A DNA stretch of 64,000 nt from Alteromonadaceae bacterium XY-R5 (lineage in GTDB: Bacteria > Pseudomonadota > Gammaproteobacteria > Enterobacterales > Alteromonadaceae). A program made the position numbers and the translations under genes. The notes under the pieces were generated by a model that saw nothing but the letters and a program-made list of their open reading frames with translations, did not search any database and had not been told where the DNA came from. Within the stretch, counting starts at the first letter, position 1; each line of letters begins with the position of its first letter. Below are positions 9,291 to 18,544 of the stretch, one piece after another. Location of the stretch: the NCBI GenBank assembly GCA_001660395.1, contig LXWE01000001.1, forward strand, positions 1,302,001 to 1,366,000. Direction: 5' to 3'.

Positions 9291-11363
9291 TCACCCTATT
9301 GCGCCCAAAACATTTACCCGAACTGAATCTGGAATTTCATTGTAAGATAAGACAGTTAGTGAACTCTGAGTAAAAGATTTTGCATATCTTGCCAGCAATG
9401 GGCGCAATTGCGGATTTGCGACCAAGACAGGCGGAGTTCCTGCTCGCTGCATATCTGCCTGTATTTTGGGCATCATGCGCTGAAACTGCGTAAGCAGATT
9501 TGGCGCTATCGGAAAACTATCCAGCGCAATTTTACCTGACTGCATGGCCTGAGAAAGCGATGACAGCAAGGTTTGCTCCAGTTTTTCATCCAAACTATAA
9601 GCGCTAAGTTCATCCCGCTCCCCCATCAACTGCCGCACTAGAGCTCGCTGTAGCGCGCAACGCACATCCGCTGTCAGCAAAATAGGGTCCTTGGTCACAT
9701 CAATGCTATCGATTAAGCTATTAGCGATTGTCATTACATCTCGCAGAGGAACCTGTTCCCGCAACAACGCACGATAGACTTTAAGCTGCAAATTAGATGA
9801 CACAGCTTTCTCCAGCGCATCGGCCAGACCTGGAGCAATTTCTTTTAAACGCTCATTGAAATGCCTGACATCCTCATATTGAAATAGCTCATCTAAATGG
9901 GCCTTGATAACCTTGCCTGCATGGGTGGCAATTACCGTCGCCAAATCAACTACTGAATAGCCCAAATTCAACGCCTTCGACTTTTCGTCTGGATTAACCC
10001 AAACAGCATTTAAACCGTAGGCTGGATCCTGAGTAAGCTCACCGTCTAATTTTCCGTAAACATCGCCAGTATCCAATGCCAATAACTGATTAGGGTTTAA
10101 ACGTCCCTTGGCTATCGCGACACCACCAAGCGAGATTCTATATTCCTGAGGATTAAGTTTCAGATTATCCCTTACCCGAATTTCGGGCAGTAAAAAGCCC
10201 AGCTGTTCTGTCAGGGTTTTGCGGATCCCACGCAAGGTTTGAATCAGCTCTTCCCCTTTGTCTTTGTCGGCCAGATAAACCAAACGAAAACCAAGTTCTA
10301 CACACAAACGGTCAACATGAGGAATATCTTTCCATCCTAATTGCTTTTGTTCCTGTGATATCGATTCAGTAAAAGATTCAGCGTTACCTAATTCATCAAC
10401 GGGCATACGTTGCTGTAAACGCCAGGCCACGTAAAACAGAGGGATACTGAATCCCACAAACGCCAGTGTAGGCATGCCTGGTACTAATCCCAGTACCAGC
10501 ATCACGATAGCCGCAGTAAAGACGACTCTGGGGGATGCTAATAACTGCCCACCAACTTCTTCCGACATATCACTGTCGTTATTCATGCGGGTGACAATGA
10601 TCGCAGCCGCTACGGCCAACAATAAAGATGGTATCTGTGCAACCAGACCGTCACCAATTGTCAGCAATGCAAAACGCTGGAATGCTTCAGCCATGCTCAG
10701 GCCATGCTGGAACACGCCAATGCTGACACCACCCAACAAGTTGATTACTAAAATAATCAACCCGGCAATGGCATCACCGCGCACAAATTTTGATGCTCCA
10801 TCCATCGAACCGTAAAAATCGGCTTCGTTAGCTACGTTGGCGCGGCGTTCCTTGGCCTGTTCAGGGCCAATAAGTCCTGCATTTAAATCCGCATCTATGG
10901 CCATCTGTTTACCAGGCATGGCATCTAATGTGAAACGGGCGGCCACTTCTGAAATCCGTTCCCCACCTTTGGTGATGACCACAAAGTTAATCACCATCAA
11001 AATTATGAACACCACTATGCCCACGACATAGTTACCGCCAATGACCACCTCACCAAACGCCTGGATCACCCGTCCAGCAACATCTGAACCTTCATGACCA
11101 TTCAATAAGACCACCCGGGTAGAGGCAATATTCAGGGTTAACCGCATTAAGGTTGCGACCAGCAAAATGGTAGGAAAGACGGAAAACTCTAAAGGCTTAC
11201 GGGTAGATACAGCCACCAGCAATACAATAATTGCCAGAACGATGTTAAAGGTGAAAAGGGTATCTAATATCCAGGCGGGCAATGGCAGTATCACCATGGC
11301 CAGGATCGCCATCAACAATATTGGAATTGCGGTATAAGGTCGAGTCAAACTACGCCAGTTCAC
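9291..11363 (-). CDS. flhA: Flagellar export gate protein FlhA (lateral)
   Basis: A 690-residue inner-membrane export-gate component. It has about eight membrane helices in the first 330 residues with the conserved cytosolic loop between helices 4 and 5 (ARFTLDAMPGKQMAIDADLN), then a large cytosolic domain that docks chaperone-substrate pairs. It starts 19 bp after flhB. It is the last gene of the fliMNPQR-flhBA run, and the 359 bp after it hold the riboswitch leader of the next operon. Confidence 0.97.
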   Translation of the reverse strand: MNWRSLTRPYTAIPILLMAILAMVILPLPAWILDTLFTFNIVLAIIVLLVAVSTRKPLEFSVFPTILLVATLMRLTLNIASTRVVLLNGHEGSDVAGRVIQAFGEVVIGGNYVVGIVVFIILMVINFVVITKGGERISEVAARFTLDAMPGKQMAIDADLNAGLIGPEQAKERRANVANEADFYGSMDGASKFVRGDAIAGLIILVINLLGGVSIGVFQHGLSMAEAFQRFALLTIGDGLVAQIPSLLLAVAAAIIVTRMNNDSDMSEEVGGQLLASPRVVFTAAIVMLVLGLVPGMPTLAFVGFSIPLFYVAWRLQQRMPVDELGNAESFTESISQEQKQLGWKDIPHVDRLCVELGFRLVYLADKDKGEELIQTLRGIRKTLTEQLGFLLPEIRVRDNLKLNPQEYRISLGGVAIAKGRLNPNQLLALDTGDVYGKLDGELTQDPAYGLNAVWVNPDEKSKALNLGYSVVDLATVIATHAGKVIKAHLDELFQYEDVRHFNERLKEIAPGLADALEKAVSSNLQLKVYRALLREQVPLRDVMTIANSLIDSIDVTKDPILLTADVRCALQRALVRQLMGERDELSAYSLDEKLEQTLLSSLSQAMQSGKIALDSFPIAPNLLTQFQRMMPKIQADMQRAGTPPVLVANPQLRPLLARYAKSFTQSSLTVLSYNEIPDSVRVNVLGAIG

Positions 11364-11382
11364 AGCTTTGCTCCAAACAAAC

Positions 11383-12510
11383 TCAGGATTTAATCAAATG
11401 AGATGGAATATCCAGCTCAGGGATGGGCGCTGGTAAATGTCCTCGCCCGGACTTATAGGCGTTAAGCTGCATCACATAGGTCAGCACATAAGCTACTGCC
11501 GTATACAAAGCCGCTGGCACTTCCTGATCCACTCGGGTTGAGTGATAGATGGCCCGAGCCAACGGAGGCAGTTCAAGGATTTCTTTATTATGCTTTTTCG
11601 CCACTTCGCGAATGCGAAATGCCATTTCATCAACGCCTTTAGCCACCACATAAGGTGCTCTAGCGTCACTTTCTGAATAACGAATCGCAACAGCAAAGTG
11701 GGTTGGGTTAGTCACAATCACATCGGCCTTGGGCACGCGGTCTTCAATTTTTCGATTGGCCAGTTGATACTGAATCTGACGGATGCGACTTTTGACTTCC
11801 GGACTGCCATCAGCGGATTTACGCTCTTCCTTAACTTCCTGACGCGTCATTTTGATTTTGCTCAAAATGCTATGCTGCTGATAAGGCACATCAATCGCAG
11901 CCACGAGTAACAACATACACGACGTGATCATCAACGCTAAGAACAGCATGCCCAATCCTTCATGCAGCGCAGAACTTAATGACATCATTTGCAACTGAAT
12001 TAAACGTTCGGCCAACTGGCTAAGAAACGCGTATAAGCAGCTTCCAAGTAAAATGATCTTCGCAATAGATTTGGCTAATTCCACCAAAGAATTGGTTCCC
12101 ATCATCCGACCTAATCCAGAGATAGGGTTGAGTTTGGAGAATTTAAAACCAAATAACTTGCGCGAAAATAGAAACCCGCCGGGCATTGAGCCGGTGATCC
12201 ACATTACACCATAAGCAACACCAAGCATCGGCAAGAGTGAAGCCATCATATTCAGCAGGCTTTCACCAATAGCGATTTGCATACCTTCGGCAGTAAGATT
12301 CGATTTATCCAGTTGTAAGTTGGTAATGAGAACACCTTGAAACATGTTCCAGACCACATCGGCAAACCAGAGCATTCCAGCCAAATGCACCATAAGCAAT
12401 ACAACCGTGTTCAATTCTCGTGAACGCGCAACCTGTCCTTCTTCGCGGGCTTTGCGTAATCGCTTTTCCGTAGGTTTTTCGGTTTTATCCTGAGCGCTGT
12501 TCTGAGACAT
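11383..12510 (-). CDS. flhB: Flagellar export switch protein FlhB (lateral)
   Basis: A 375-residue inner-membrane export protein that switches substrate class from rod/hook to filament. It has four membrane helices (about residues 33-205), then a cytosolic domain with the autocleavage motif NPTH at residues 268-271 in the context VIVTNPTHFAVA. The N-terminus (QDKTEKPTEKRLRKAREEG) is the family signature. It begins 3 bp after fliR. Confidence 0.97.
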   Translation of the reverse strand: MSQNSAQDKTEKPTEKRLRKAREEGQVARSRELNTVVLLMVHLAGMLWFADVVWNMFQGVLITNLQLDKSNLTAEGMQIAIGESLLNMMASLLPMLGVAYGVMWITGSMPGGFLFSRKLFGFKFSKLNPISGLGRMMGTNSLVELAKSIAKIILLGSCLYAFLSQLAERLIQLQMMSLSSALHEGLGMLFLALMITSCMLLLVAAIDVPYQQHSILSKIKMTRQEVKEERKSADGSPEVKSRIRQIQYQLANRKIEDRVPKADVIVTNPTHFAVAIRYSESDARAPYVVAKGVDEMAFRIREVAKKHNKEILELPPLARAIYHSTRVDQEVPAALYTAVAYVLTYVMQLNAYKSGRGHLPAPIPELDIPSHLIKS

Positions 12511-12513
12511 AAT

Positions 12514-13293
12514 TTACTTCATTGCCTCGCGCATACTGGTAAGGGTGTGAAAGAGCAGATCCGAAAACAAACTTCCGGTTTGGGTCAGGGTTAAAAATAC
12601 ACAAACAAATCCCAGCAATAATGCCATCGGAAACCCCAGCACAAACAAGTTGAGTGAAGGCGCTGCACGACTGGCGATCCCAAAGGTCATATTTACCAAC
12701 AACATGGCAATGACTGCCGGCAATGACAATAACAGTGCAGAAGCAAACATCCAGCCAAACAGTTGAATAATGTTGCCAAAATTCAAGGCATACAAACCTT
12801 CACCGATCTTCCATAAATCAAAGCTATCTACCAAAATTTGCAGACTAACCAGATGGCCATTTAGTGAGAAAAACAAAAGAGTGGTCATCAGCCAAAACAA
12901 ATTACCAAGCAACGCCATTTGATTGCCGCTGCCCGGGTCCATTACCACAGCCATCGACAATCCCATTTGCATCGAAAGAATCAATCCAACCTGAGCCATT
13001 ACCTCAAACAATAATCTGAGAGCCAGCCCCATAATGACGCCAAAAACTATCTGCTCTGCAGTAATCACAGCAGCATCCATTGAAAAAGGGTCTACGGCTG
13101 GCGGAGACGGAATTTGCGGTGCCAGCAGAAATGCCAAAAAGAAGGCCAGCAGTATACGGGTACGCGGCGTCACCGCCGGATTATCAAAGACAGGCATCGC
13201 CCAGAGAAATGCACTTAAGCGCACAAACGGCCACCACAGACTACCAATCCAACTGGTCAGTTCGGGGGCGCTAAGAGACAGTAAGGGTGTCAT
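12514..13293 (-). CDS. fliR: Flagellar export protein FliR (lateral)
   Basis: A 259-residue hydrophobic export-gate protein with several membrane helices. It joins FliP and FliQ in the helical gate pore inside the MS-ring. The stretch MQMGLSMAVVMDPGSGNQMALLG, with its conserved Asp-Pro, is typical of FliR. It overlaps fliQ by 4 bp and ends 3 bp before flhB. Confidence 0.95.
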   Translation of the reverse strand: MTPLLSLSAPELTSWIGSLWWPFVRLSAFLWAMPVFDNPAVTPRTRILLAFFLAFLLAPQIPSPPAVDPFSMDAAVITAEQIVFGVIMGLALRLLFEVMAQVGLILSMQMGLSMAVVMDPGSGNQMALLGNLFWLMTTLLFFSLNGHLVSLQILVDSFDLWKIGEGLYALNFGNIIQLFGWMFASALLLSLPAVIAMLLVNMTFGIASRAAPSLNLFVLGFPMALLLGFVCVFLTLTQTGSLFSDLLFHTLTSMREAMK

Positions 13294-13562
13294 CCAAACA
13301 CCCCGGGGATCATCTCCGATAAATTAGCAAACCATTCGACCAATGTTTCAATGAGCCAGTGACCTGAAAATACCACCATCATCAACGTTAAGATCATTCG
13401 CGGTAAAAAGGTCAGGGTTTGTTCTTGTACCGATGTGGCTGCCTGCACAACCGCGACCACAATTCCCAGTAATAAGCCGGGAATAATCAGTACCGCCAAC
13501 ATTTTCATGATGGTGTATACAGCAGCAGCGATCAGCTCAACCGCAAATTCTGGCGTCACCAA
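13290..13562 (-). CDS. fliQ: Flagellar export protein FliQ (lateral)
   Basis: A 90-residue protein with two membrane helices, the usual size for FliQ. The family pattern VAVVQAATSVQEQTLTFLPR (about residues 37-56) is intact. It is a small subunit of the FliPQR gate. It overlaps fliP (7 bp) and fliR (4 bp), so translation of the three gate subunits is tightly coupled. Confidence 0.96.
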   Translation of the reverse strand: MVTPEFAVELIAAAVYTIMKMLAVLIIPGLLLGIVVAVVQAATSVQEQTLTFLPRMILTLMMVVFSGHWLIETLVEWFANLSEMIPGVFG

Positions 13563-14305
13563 CTACCTCCAAAGGTAGCCGCTAATGTACCAGCAACCAT
13601 GGACCAGCCATCAGCCAGAACAAAAATCATTAACTTGAAGGGTAAACTGATAATCAATGGCGATAACATCATCATCCCCATCGACATCAATACACTGGCT
13701 ACTACAAGGTCAATAATAAGAAAGGGAATAAATAGCATGAAGCCAATTTGAAACGCTGTCGTTAGTTCACTCAACACAAACGCCGGCAACAACACGTCAA
13801 ACGGGACATCGTCGGCAGCGAGATTGGTCGACTCATTCGCAATTAACAATACCTGATGCATTTCATTTTCACGGGTTTGTGCCAACATAAAGGTTCGTAG
13901 CGGCTTCTCGGCCCGGGATAAGGCTTCTTCCATGCCAATTTGCTCCTGCTGAAAGGGCTTAAATGCATTCTGATAAATGTCCTGCCAGACGGGACGCATG
14001 ATCAGCAACGTCAGCATCAGCGCGATACCAATTAGCACTCGGTTAGGCGGGCTTTGCTGTAGCCCCATGGCTTGTCGCAATATCGCCAGCACAATGACAA
14101 TCCGGGTGAAAGACGTTGCCACCATCAACAGGCCAGGCAATAGCGTCAGCACTGTCATCAACAATAAAATCTGCAGCTTGACGTTGTAGTCCTGCCCCTG
14201 CTGGGTATCTTTAAGTGAAAACAGCGTCAGTTCCTGAGCCTGCAAAATGCCCGGTAACAACATCAAAGCAATCAACAGCAGGTATCGCATCCATTTCTTA
14301 GGCAT
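13556..14305 (-). CDS. fliP: Flagellar export protein FliP (lateral)
   Basis: A 249-residue gate subunit with an N-terminal signal-like segment (LLLIALMLLPGILQAQ) and the family motifs TSFTRIVIVLAILRQAMGLQ and FLIIDLVVASVLMSMGMMM. FliP forms the core of the export pore. It overlaps fliN by 8 bp. No fliO lies between fliN and fliP, which is usual for lateral systems. Confidence 0.97.
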   Translation of the reverse strand: MPKKWMRYLLLIALMLLPGILQAQELTLFSLKDTQQGQDYNVKLQILLLMTVLTLLPGLLMVATSFTRIVIVLAILRQAMGLQQSPPNRVLIGIALMLTLLIMRPVWQDIYQNAFKPFQQEQIGMEEALSRAEKPLRTFMLAQTRENEMHQVLLIANESTNLAADDVPFDVLLPAFVLSELTTAFQIGFMLFIPFLIIDLVVASVLMSMGMMMLSPLIISLPFKLMIFVLADGWSMVAGTLAATFGGSW

Positions 14306-14663
14306 TTGACTTGCTGCTTTCCTGTCCGTTTGTGTTTTGATTTACGAACTTTATGCCGTAACGACCATCCACCATGACCACTTCGGCCTTAGCAAAACGC
14401 AGCCCATTCACCATCACATCCAAAGGTTCACCCGCGAGTTTGTCTAACGGCAACACATCACCTTCTTTAACGCTGCTTAGTTCGCCCAAGGTTACTTCTG
14501 TGCTCGCCACTTCTAGCGTTACCGTCAGCGGCACATCCTGGAAAAAATGCATATCTCCACCAGGTAATGGAGCTGTTTCAAGAGGTTGCGGGCCTTCACC
14601 GACCAAGGCATCCACATCCATCAAATCTAAATCGGCCAGAGCCGCATCCAGGTTATCAGTCAT
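14298..14663 (-). CDS. fliN: Flagellar motor switch protein FliN (lateral)
   Basis: A 121-residue C-ring protein with a C-terminal SpoA (surface presentation of antigens) domain (VTLEVASTEVTLGELSSVKE, then GDVLPLDKLAGEPLDVMVNG). I start it at the ATG at 14663, four bases after the fliM stop, with AAGAGTAAG upstream. A longer in-frame start at 14708 lies inside fliM and is unlikely. It forms the lower C-ring and helps dock FliH. Confidence 0.94.
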   Translation of the reverse strand: MTDNLDAALADLDLMDVDALVGEGPQPLETAPLPGGDMHFFQDVPLTVTLEVASTEVTLGELSSVKEGDVLPLDKLAGEPLDVMVNGLRFAKAEVVMVDGRYGIKFVNQNTNGQESSKSNA

Positions 14664-14667
14664 AGTC

Positions 14668-15537
14668 TTACTCTTGTATTTGTGTGATTTGAAATGCCAG
14701 AGCGCCATTTTCTTCGGCGATCCGACCTTTAAATAAAGTCTGTTTATCTAACTTAAATGGCACCTGCTCGAGTAATTCAATTGGCATGATTTCACCATTT
14801 AAGCAGGCTTTCAGCTGTTGTAAGCTGACCCGTTTACGAGCCATTTCTATACGTCCGGTCACAGGAAATGCAGTCCATTGCCCATCTTTTAAGACCTTCG
14901 CACCTGTAGGCTCGGCATCTTTTGTTAGTAAAGGCTGGAACAATCCCACCGGCAGCCATATGAACCAGCTAAGCATTTCGTCGGCCAGCAGCAGACGTAC
15001 TTTGCATGGTAAATAGGCGAAATTTTCCGGACACACAGGGTGTTTCAGCATTTGTGCCGGCAATGCCGTTTTATCCCGACGCAACAATTGTTCAATAGCC
15101 AAGGCAGTACGGTGCAATACTCGTCCCGCTACACGCACTTCTGTTGCGCTTAACTGCCCACGGTCCTGCGCATCTACCCCTTTGGTAATTGCACCGCCGA
15201 GGCAAAGATCGGCTAAATGATGTGCTGCGGTAAAATCCATGGCGGCATAAATACGCTCATCATCGCCACTGATTAAAGGGCTGGAGAGCATCAGACGACC
15301 AGCCTCTTTCAACCAGACATCAAGTCCTTTCCCATCGCATAAGCTCATATCCAGTTCAAAGGAAACTCCATTAATCAACTGCGCTAATTCGGATTCGATA
15401 ACATTACGCACGTCCGTTAACGAGCCCTTCGCTTTATTGCTGGCAGCCTGGAATCGACGCTGTTCCTGAGTCAGGGCAAATACCTGAACATCAGCCAAAT
15501 CAGCTCCCCGAAGCAGTTTTTGTTTATTTCTGCGCAT
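14668..15537 (-). CDS. fliM: Divergent flagellar motor switch protein FliM (lateral)
   Basis: A 289-residue FliM homologue, shorter than polar FliM (about 320-360). The middle domain is recognisable but diverged, and a SpoA domain closes the protein (about 215-289). The N-terminal peptide that binds phospho-CheY in ordinary FliM (EIDALL type) is not present; the protein begins MRRNKQKLLRGADLADVQVF. This fits a motor that is not switched by CheY in the usual way, although I infer that only from the missing motif. It overlaps the PilZ-like gene by 14 bp and is followed 4 bp later by fliN. Confidence 0.87.
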   Translation of the reverse strand: MRRNKQKLLRGADLADVQVFALTQEQRRFQAASNKAKGSLTDVRNVIESELAQLINGVSFELDMSLCDGKGLDVWLKEAGRLMLSSPLISGDDERIYAAMDFTAAHHLADLCLGGAITKGVDAQDRGQLSATEVRVAGRVLHRTALAIEQLLRRDKTALPAQMLKHPVCPENFAYLPCKVRLLLADEMLSWFIWLPVGLFQPLLTKDAEPTGAKVLKDGQWTAFPVTGRIEMARKRVSLQQLKACLNGEIMPIELLEQVPFKLDKQTLFKGRIAEENGALAFQITQIQE

Positions 15538-15958
15538 TGATCGCCTCCCGCTGCTGAATCAAATGACGCTGTAATCCCTGCACATTCGCATGATCATACT
15601 TAGCCACTATATTCAGCATTTCACTGCGTTTACGTTCCGTTTCCTGACTCCAGTCCAGACCTAAAAACAACAGTTTTTCGGACACCTTATGGCGATGGAC
15701 CACTCTGGCCCGCATCCGCAGCGTGTTTGAAACCTGCACCCGGATCCACTCTGGTACTTCTTTGTCAGAAGGCACTAACGCTCCTGCGCCTCCCAAACCA
15801 ACATCTTTGATCACGGCATTACAAATTACCCAGTCAAACAGCAGTGAACGCAGCAGACGTACTGGCACACCGTCACTCTGGTTTTCAGCCGGAATCGAGC
15901 TATCGCTCAAATACCAGCGTTTAAATTTTCGTTCCTGATCAGGATGTTTATCTGTCAT
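15524..15958 (-). CDS. PilZ-like domain protein between stator and switch genes
   Basis: A 144-residue soluble protein. The order of strands and the stretch VIKDVGLGGAGALVP resemble the (D/N)xSxxG strand of PilZ domains, followed by a PilZ-like WIRVQVSN...RARVVHRH...LFLGLDW pattern. Both c-di-GMP-binding signatures are weak: RxxxR is reduced to RLLR, and Ser in DxSxxG is Gly. It may therefore bind c-di-GMP poorly or act as a protein adaptor. It overlaps motB (4 bp) and fliM (14 bp), so it is made together with stator and switch. A YcgR-like motor brake is a reasonable guess, not shown. Confidence 0.6.
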   Translation of the reverse strand: MTDKHPDQERKFKRWYLSDSSIPAENQSDGVPVRLLRSLLFDWVICNAVIKDVGLGGAGALVPSDKEVPEWIRVQVSNTLRMRARVVHRHKVSEKLLFLGLDWSQETERKRSEMLNIVAKYDHANVQGLQRHLIQQREAINAQK

Positions 15959-16947
15959 TGCATTGCTTCCAGGCGACTTACAGGTTGGTTATCCCGCGCG
16001 AGTTCAGCGGCGTGTTCAACCGCAGGGCTGGAGCTGTCAGAAGAGAACAACTCTTCCAGATAGGACTCAGCCTTTGGCGTTAAAATCAATAATTCGATAC
16101 GGCGGTTTTCGCTGTTAGTTGGGTTATCCGGAGTCAGTAATCTGGTAGAAGAAAATGCAGCCACCTGAGCAACTCGCTGAGGGGGCATACCTCCTGCAGC
16201 TAATACCTGACGGGCCTGCAATGCTCGATTACCGGAGAGTTCCCAGTTGCTATAACTTAATCCGTTAAACGGTGAGGAGTCGGTATGGCCAGAGATAATC
16301 AACTGGTTATGTACTTTTTGAAACACAGGCCCAAGACTAAATAACAAATCCTCGAAGAAAGGCGTCATGTATTCCTGACCGCGCTTATACATCTGGTTAT
16401 CTTTGTCATCTCGAATGATCACTCGTAGCCCAGATGGCACTATTTCAACTTCCAGGTTGGTCTGGGCCAACTGCTCCTGAGCCAGCTCTTCAAACACCTT
16501 CAACAACATACCCAGTTCGGATGGCGTCGCGAATGTGCCTTCCACCAGAGAATTTAGTGCTTCGCCCTTACCTGCATTTGGAAATTCTTCGCCGTTAGGC
16601 ACATTCAGATATTCTGACATCCCAGGCTGGGGATTATCGGGTGGCACGCGATTTGATGCGCCCTGATCGACAATGGAAGGAGAGCCCCCCAGATCGACCG
16701 GGAAAGGACTATTCCCCGGTTCAAATAATGATGGACTGCCGTCAAAAATCGAGTGAGTACGCATGTAATGCGCGATTTCAGTACGCTCTTTCACACTGGA
16801 TACTTCCAGAATCCACAGCACCATAAAAAAGGCCATCATCGCCAAGGTAAAATCAGCAAATGCGACTTTCCAGGCGCCGCCGGCTTTGGCTTTAGAATCT
16901 GGTCGTGACTGGCGACGAATGACAATTTCAGAATTCGTTTTCATCAT
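15955..16947 (-). CDS. lafU: Lateral flagellar stator protein MotB (LafU)
   Basis: A 330-residue stator B subunit. One membrane helix near the N-terminus carries the proton-accepting Asp32 (AFADFTLAMMAFFMVLWIL). A long periplasmic linker is followed by an OmpA-type peptidoglycan-binding domain (IISGHTDSSPF, then GNRALQARQVLAAGG). It anchors the stator to the wall. The helix reads like proton-driven MotB and lateral LafU, which fits swarming motors. It overlaps motA by 4 bp. Confidence 0.95.
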   Translation of the reverse strand: MMKTNSEIVIRRQSRPDSKAKAGGAWKVAFADFTLAMMAFFMVLWILEVSSVKERTEIAHYMRTHSIFDGSPSLFEPGNSPFPVDLGGSPSIVDQGASNRVPPDNPQPGMSEYLNVPNGEEFPNAGKGEALNSLVEGTFATPSELGMLLKVFEELAQEQLAQTNLEVEIVPSGLRVIIRDDKDNQMYKRGQEYMTPFFEDLLFSLGPVFQKVHNQLIISGHTDSSPFNGLSYSNWELSGNRALQARQVLAAGGMPPQRVAQVAAFSSTRLLTPDNPTNSENRRIELLILTPKAESYLEELFSSDSSSPAVEHAAELARDNQPVSRLEAMQ

Positions 16948-17801
16948 GCCGCCCTGTTGTTAATCCACTCTTCCATTGTATTGAAGCTTGGCTTGTGTTC
17001 TTCACTGATCAGCTTTCGACCGGAATCTGTGGCCACAATGGCGACGTGACCTTTGGCATGAGCAACTAACATTGCACGCACACATTCAAGTACGGCGATA
17101 TTCTTTTTCACATATTGCTCCATAGCTGTCGCCAACGGTGACATCAGGCAGTAACAGGCAAAAATACCCACGAAAGTACCTACCAAGGCGGCAGCAACGT
17201 GATAACCGATATTACTCAGGGGACCATCCAAGTGTTGCATGGTAATGATGATTCCGCCAACCGCAGCTAAAATCCCGAACCCCGGCATCGCCTCAGCGAT
17301 AGATTCCATTGCATGGGATGGTTTAAGCTTTTGCTCTTCAATACAGTAAATTTCCTGTTCCAGCATGGCATCAAGGTCATGCGAACTAATCTTACCCATC
17401 GACAACAAACGTAAGTTGTCGCAAATAAAGGTAACCAACTGCGGAAACTCACTTACTCTTGGGTAGGCCAGAAATATTGAACTGGTTTCAGGGCTTTCTA
17501 CATGTTCGTCCAGCTCTTTCAGACCACGAGATTTGGCCAGATCCAGTAAGGCATACATAACCATTAATAAGTCGTGATAAAGCTGTCCACGGTCCTTCTC
17601 TGAGCCAAACTGATAGCGTAACTGCGACAGTAATTCTTTCAGCACATGACTGGAGTTTCCGACTATCAGCGCACCAATTCCTGCTCCAAAAATGACAATG
17701 AACTCTGCGGGCTGCCACAGACTGGCAACGTTTCCACCGGCAAAGATAAATCCACCGATAACGGCGGCTAACACAACAACTAATCCAATTAACTTTTGCA
17801 T
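16944..17801 (-). CDS. lafT: Lateral flagellar stator protein MotA (LafT)
   Basis: A 285-residue inner-membrane stator A subunit with four membrane helices and a cytosolic loop between helices 2 and 3 that contacts FliG. The MotA patterns MPGFGILAAVGGIIITMQHL and AALVGTFVGIFACYCLMSPL are clear. With MotB it forms the ion channel that generates torque. It starts 18 bp after the sigma28 gene and overlaps motB by 4 bp. Confidence 0.96.
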   Translation of the reverse strand: MQKLIGLVVVLAAVIGGFIFAGGNVASLWQPAEFIVIFGAGIGALIVGNSSHVLKELLSQLRYQFGSEKDRGQLYHDLLMVMYALLDLAKSRGLKELDEHVESPETSSIFLAYPRVSEFPQLVTFICDNLRLLSMGKISSHDLDAMLEQEIYCIEEQKLKPSHAMESIAEAMPGFGILAAVGGIIITMQHLDGPLSNIGYHVAAALVGTFVGIFACYCLMSPLATAMEQYVKKNIAVLECVRAMLVAHAKGHVAIVATDSGRKLISEEHKPSFNTMEEWINNRAA

Positions 17802-17819
17802 GTGATCTCTTCCAGCTAG

Positions 17820-18533
17820 TTAGCTTTGCAATCTATGGGTTAATAACTCGACCGACTGTTTATGCAGCTGGCAAACCCGAGACTCGGTCAGCTTTAACGT
17901 CAGGGCGATTTCTTTCATGTTCAGCTCATGGGTGTAATAAAGGTGCAGCAATAACTTGTTGCGCTGAGGCAAACCTGACATGGCTTGCTTCAACATTTCC
18001 CGTTTTTCCAACGCATTTAGCTCATCCGATTCCGCCGCAATGGGACCACTCAGCTCCAGAACTTGCTCTAAACTTTCAACGGCTTCCGCCTGTGCGACAT
18101 AGTGCAATTCCAACAACTGCTCCAGACTGATCCCCATGGCCTCGCACACTTCCGCATCACTGGCTTCTCGTCCTAACTCCCGACGCAATTTTCTCTGGGT
18201 GTCGCGCAGAACATGTGCCTGTTGCCGCAACTGGCGTGGACGCCAGTCAGTGCGACGAAATTCATCTAGCATGGCGCCGCGAATATATTTAAATGCATAC
18301 GATTCAAATAACTCGTCCACATCACGTCCATAGCGTCTAATCGCTGTCAGCAAAGCCATCAATCCAATCTGATGCAGATCATCCTTATCCACCACAACAC
18401 CGACTTGTGTGCGCATGTGCGACGCGGCGCGCTTAATCAAGTGACTGTAGCGACCTAACAATACGGACTCATTGGCGACAGGGAGTTGCCCTGGCTGGGC
18501 ATCAACTTCACCCCATTGTTGCTGTGCTAGCAT
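17820..18533 (-). CDS. lafS: Lateral flagellar sigma28 factor (FliA/LafS)
   Basis: A 237-residue FliA-type sigma factor. Region 2 is recognisable (DDLHQIGLMALLTAIRRYG, then FKYIRGAMLDEFRRTDWRPR). Regions 3 and 4 follow, the last with the helix-turn-helix LNMKEIALTLKLTESRVCQL. It should direct RNA polymerase to late genes such as flagellin and be held by the FlgM at 34291-34584. It lies between fliL and motA as in other lateral systems, 11 bp after fliL. Confidence 0.96.
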   Translation of the reverse strand: MLAQQQWGEVDAQPGQLPVANESVLLGRYSHLIKRAASHMRTQVGVVVDKDDLHQIGLMALLTAIRRYGRDVDELFESYAFKYIRGAMLDEFRRTDWRPRQLRQQAHVLRDTQRKLRRELGREASDAEVCEAMGISLEQLLELHYVAQAEAVESLEQVLELSGPIAAESDELNALEKREMLKQAMSGLPQRNKLLLHLYYTHELNMKEIALTLKLTESRVCQLHKQSVELLTHRLQS

Positions 18534-18544
18534 GCGCTTGATTC

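Noticed and set aside
9144-9326. A 60-residue open frame on the plus strand between flhA and motY
   Set aside because: It has no ribosome site or recognisable sequence, runs opposite to the operons, overlaps the flhA end and begins at the riboswitch region.
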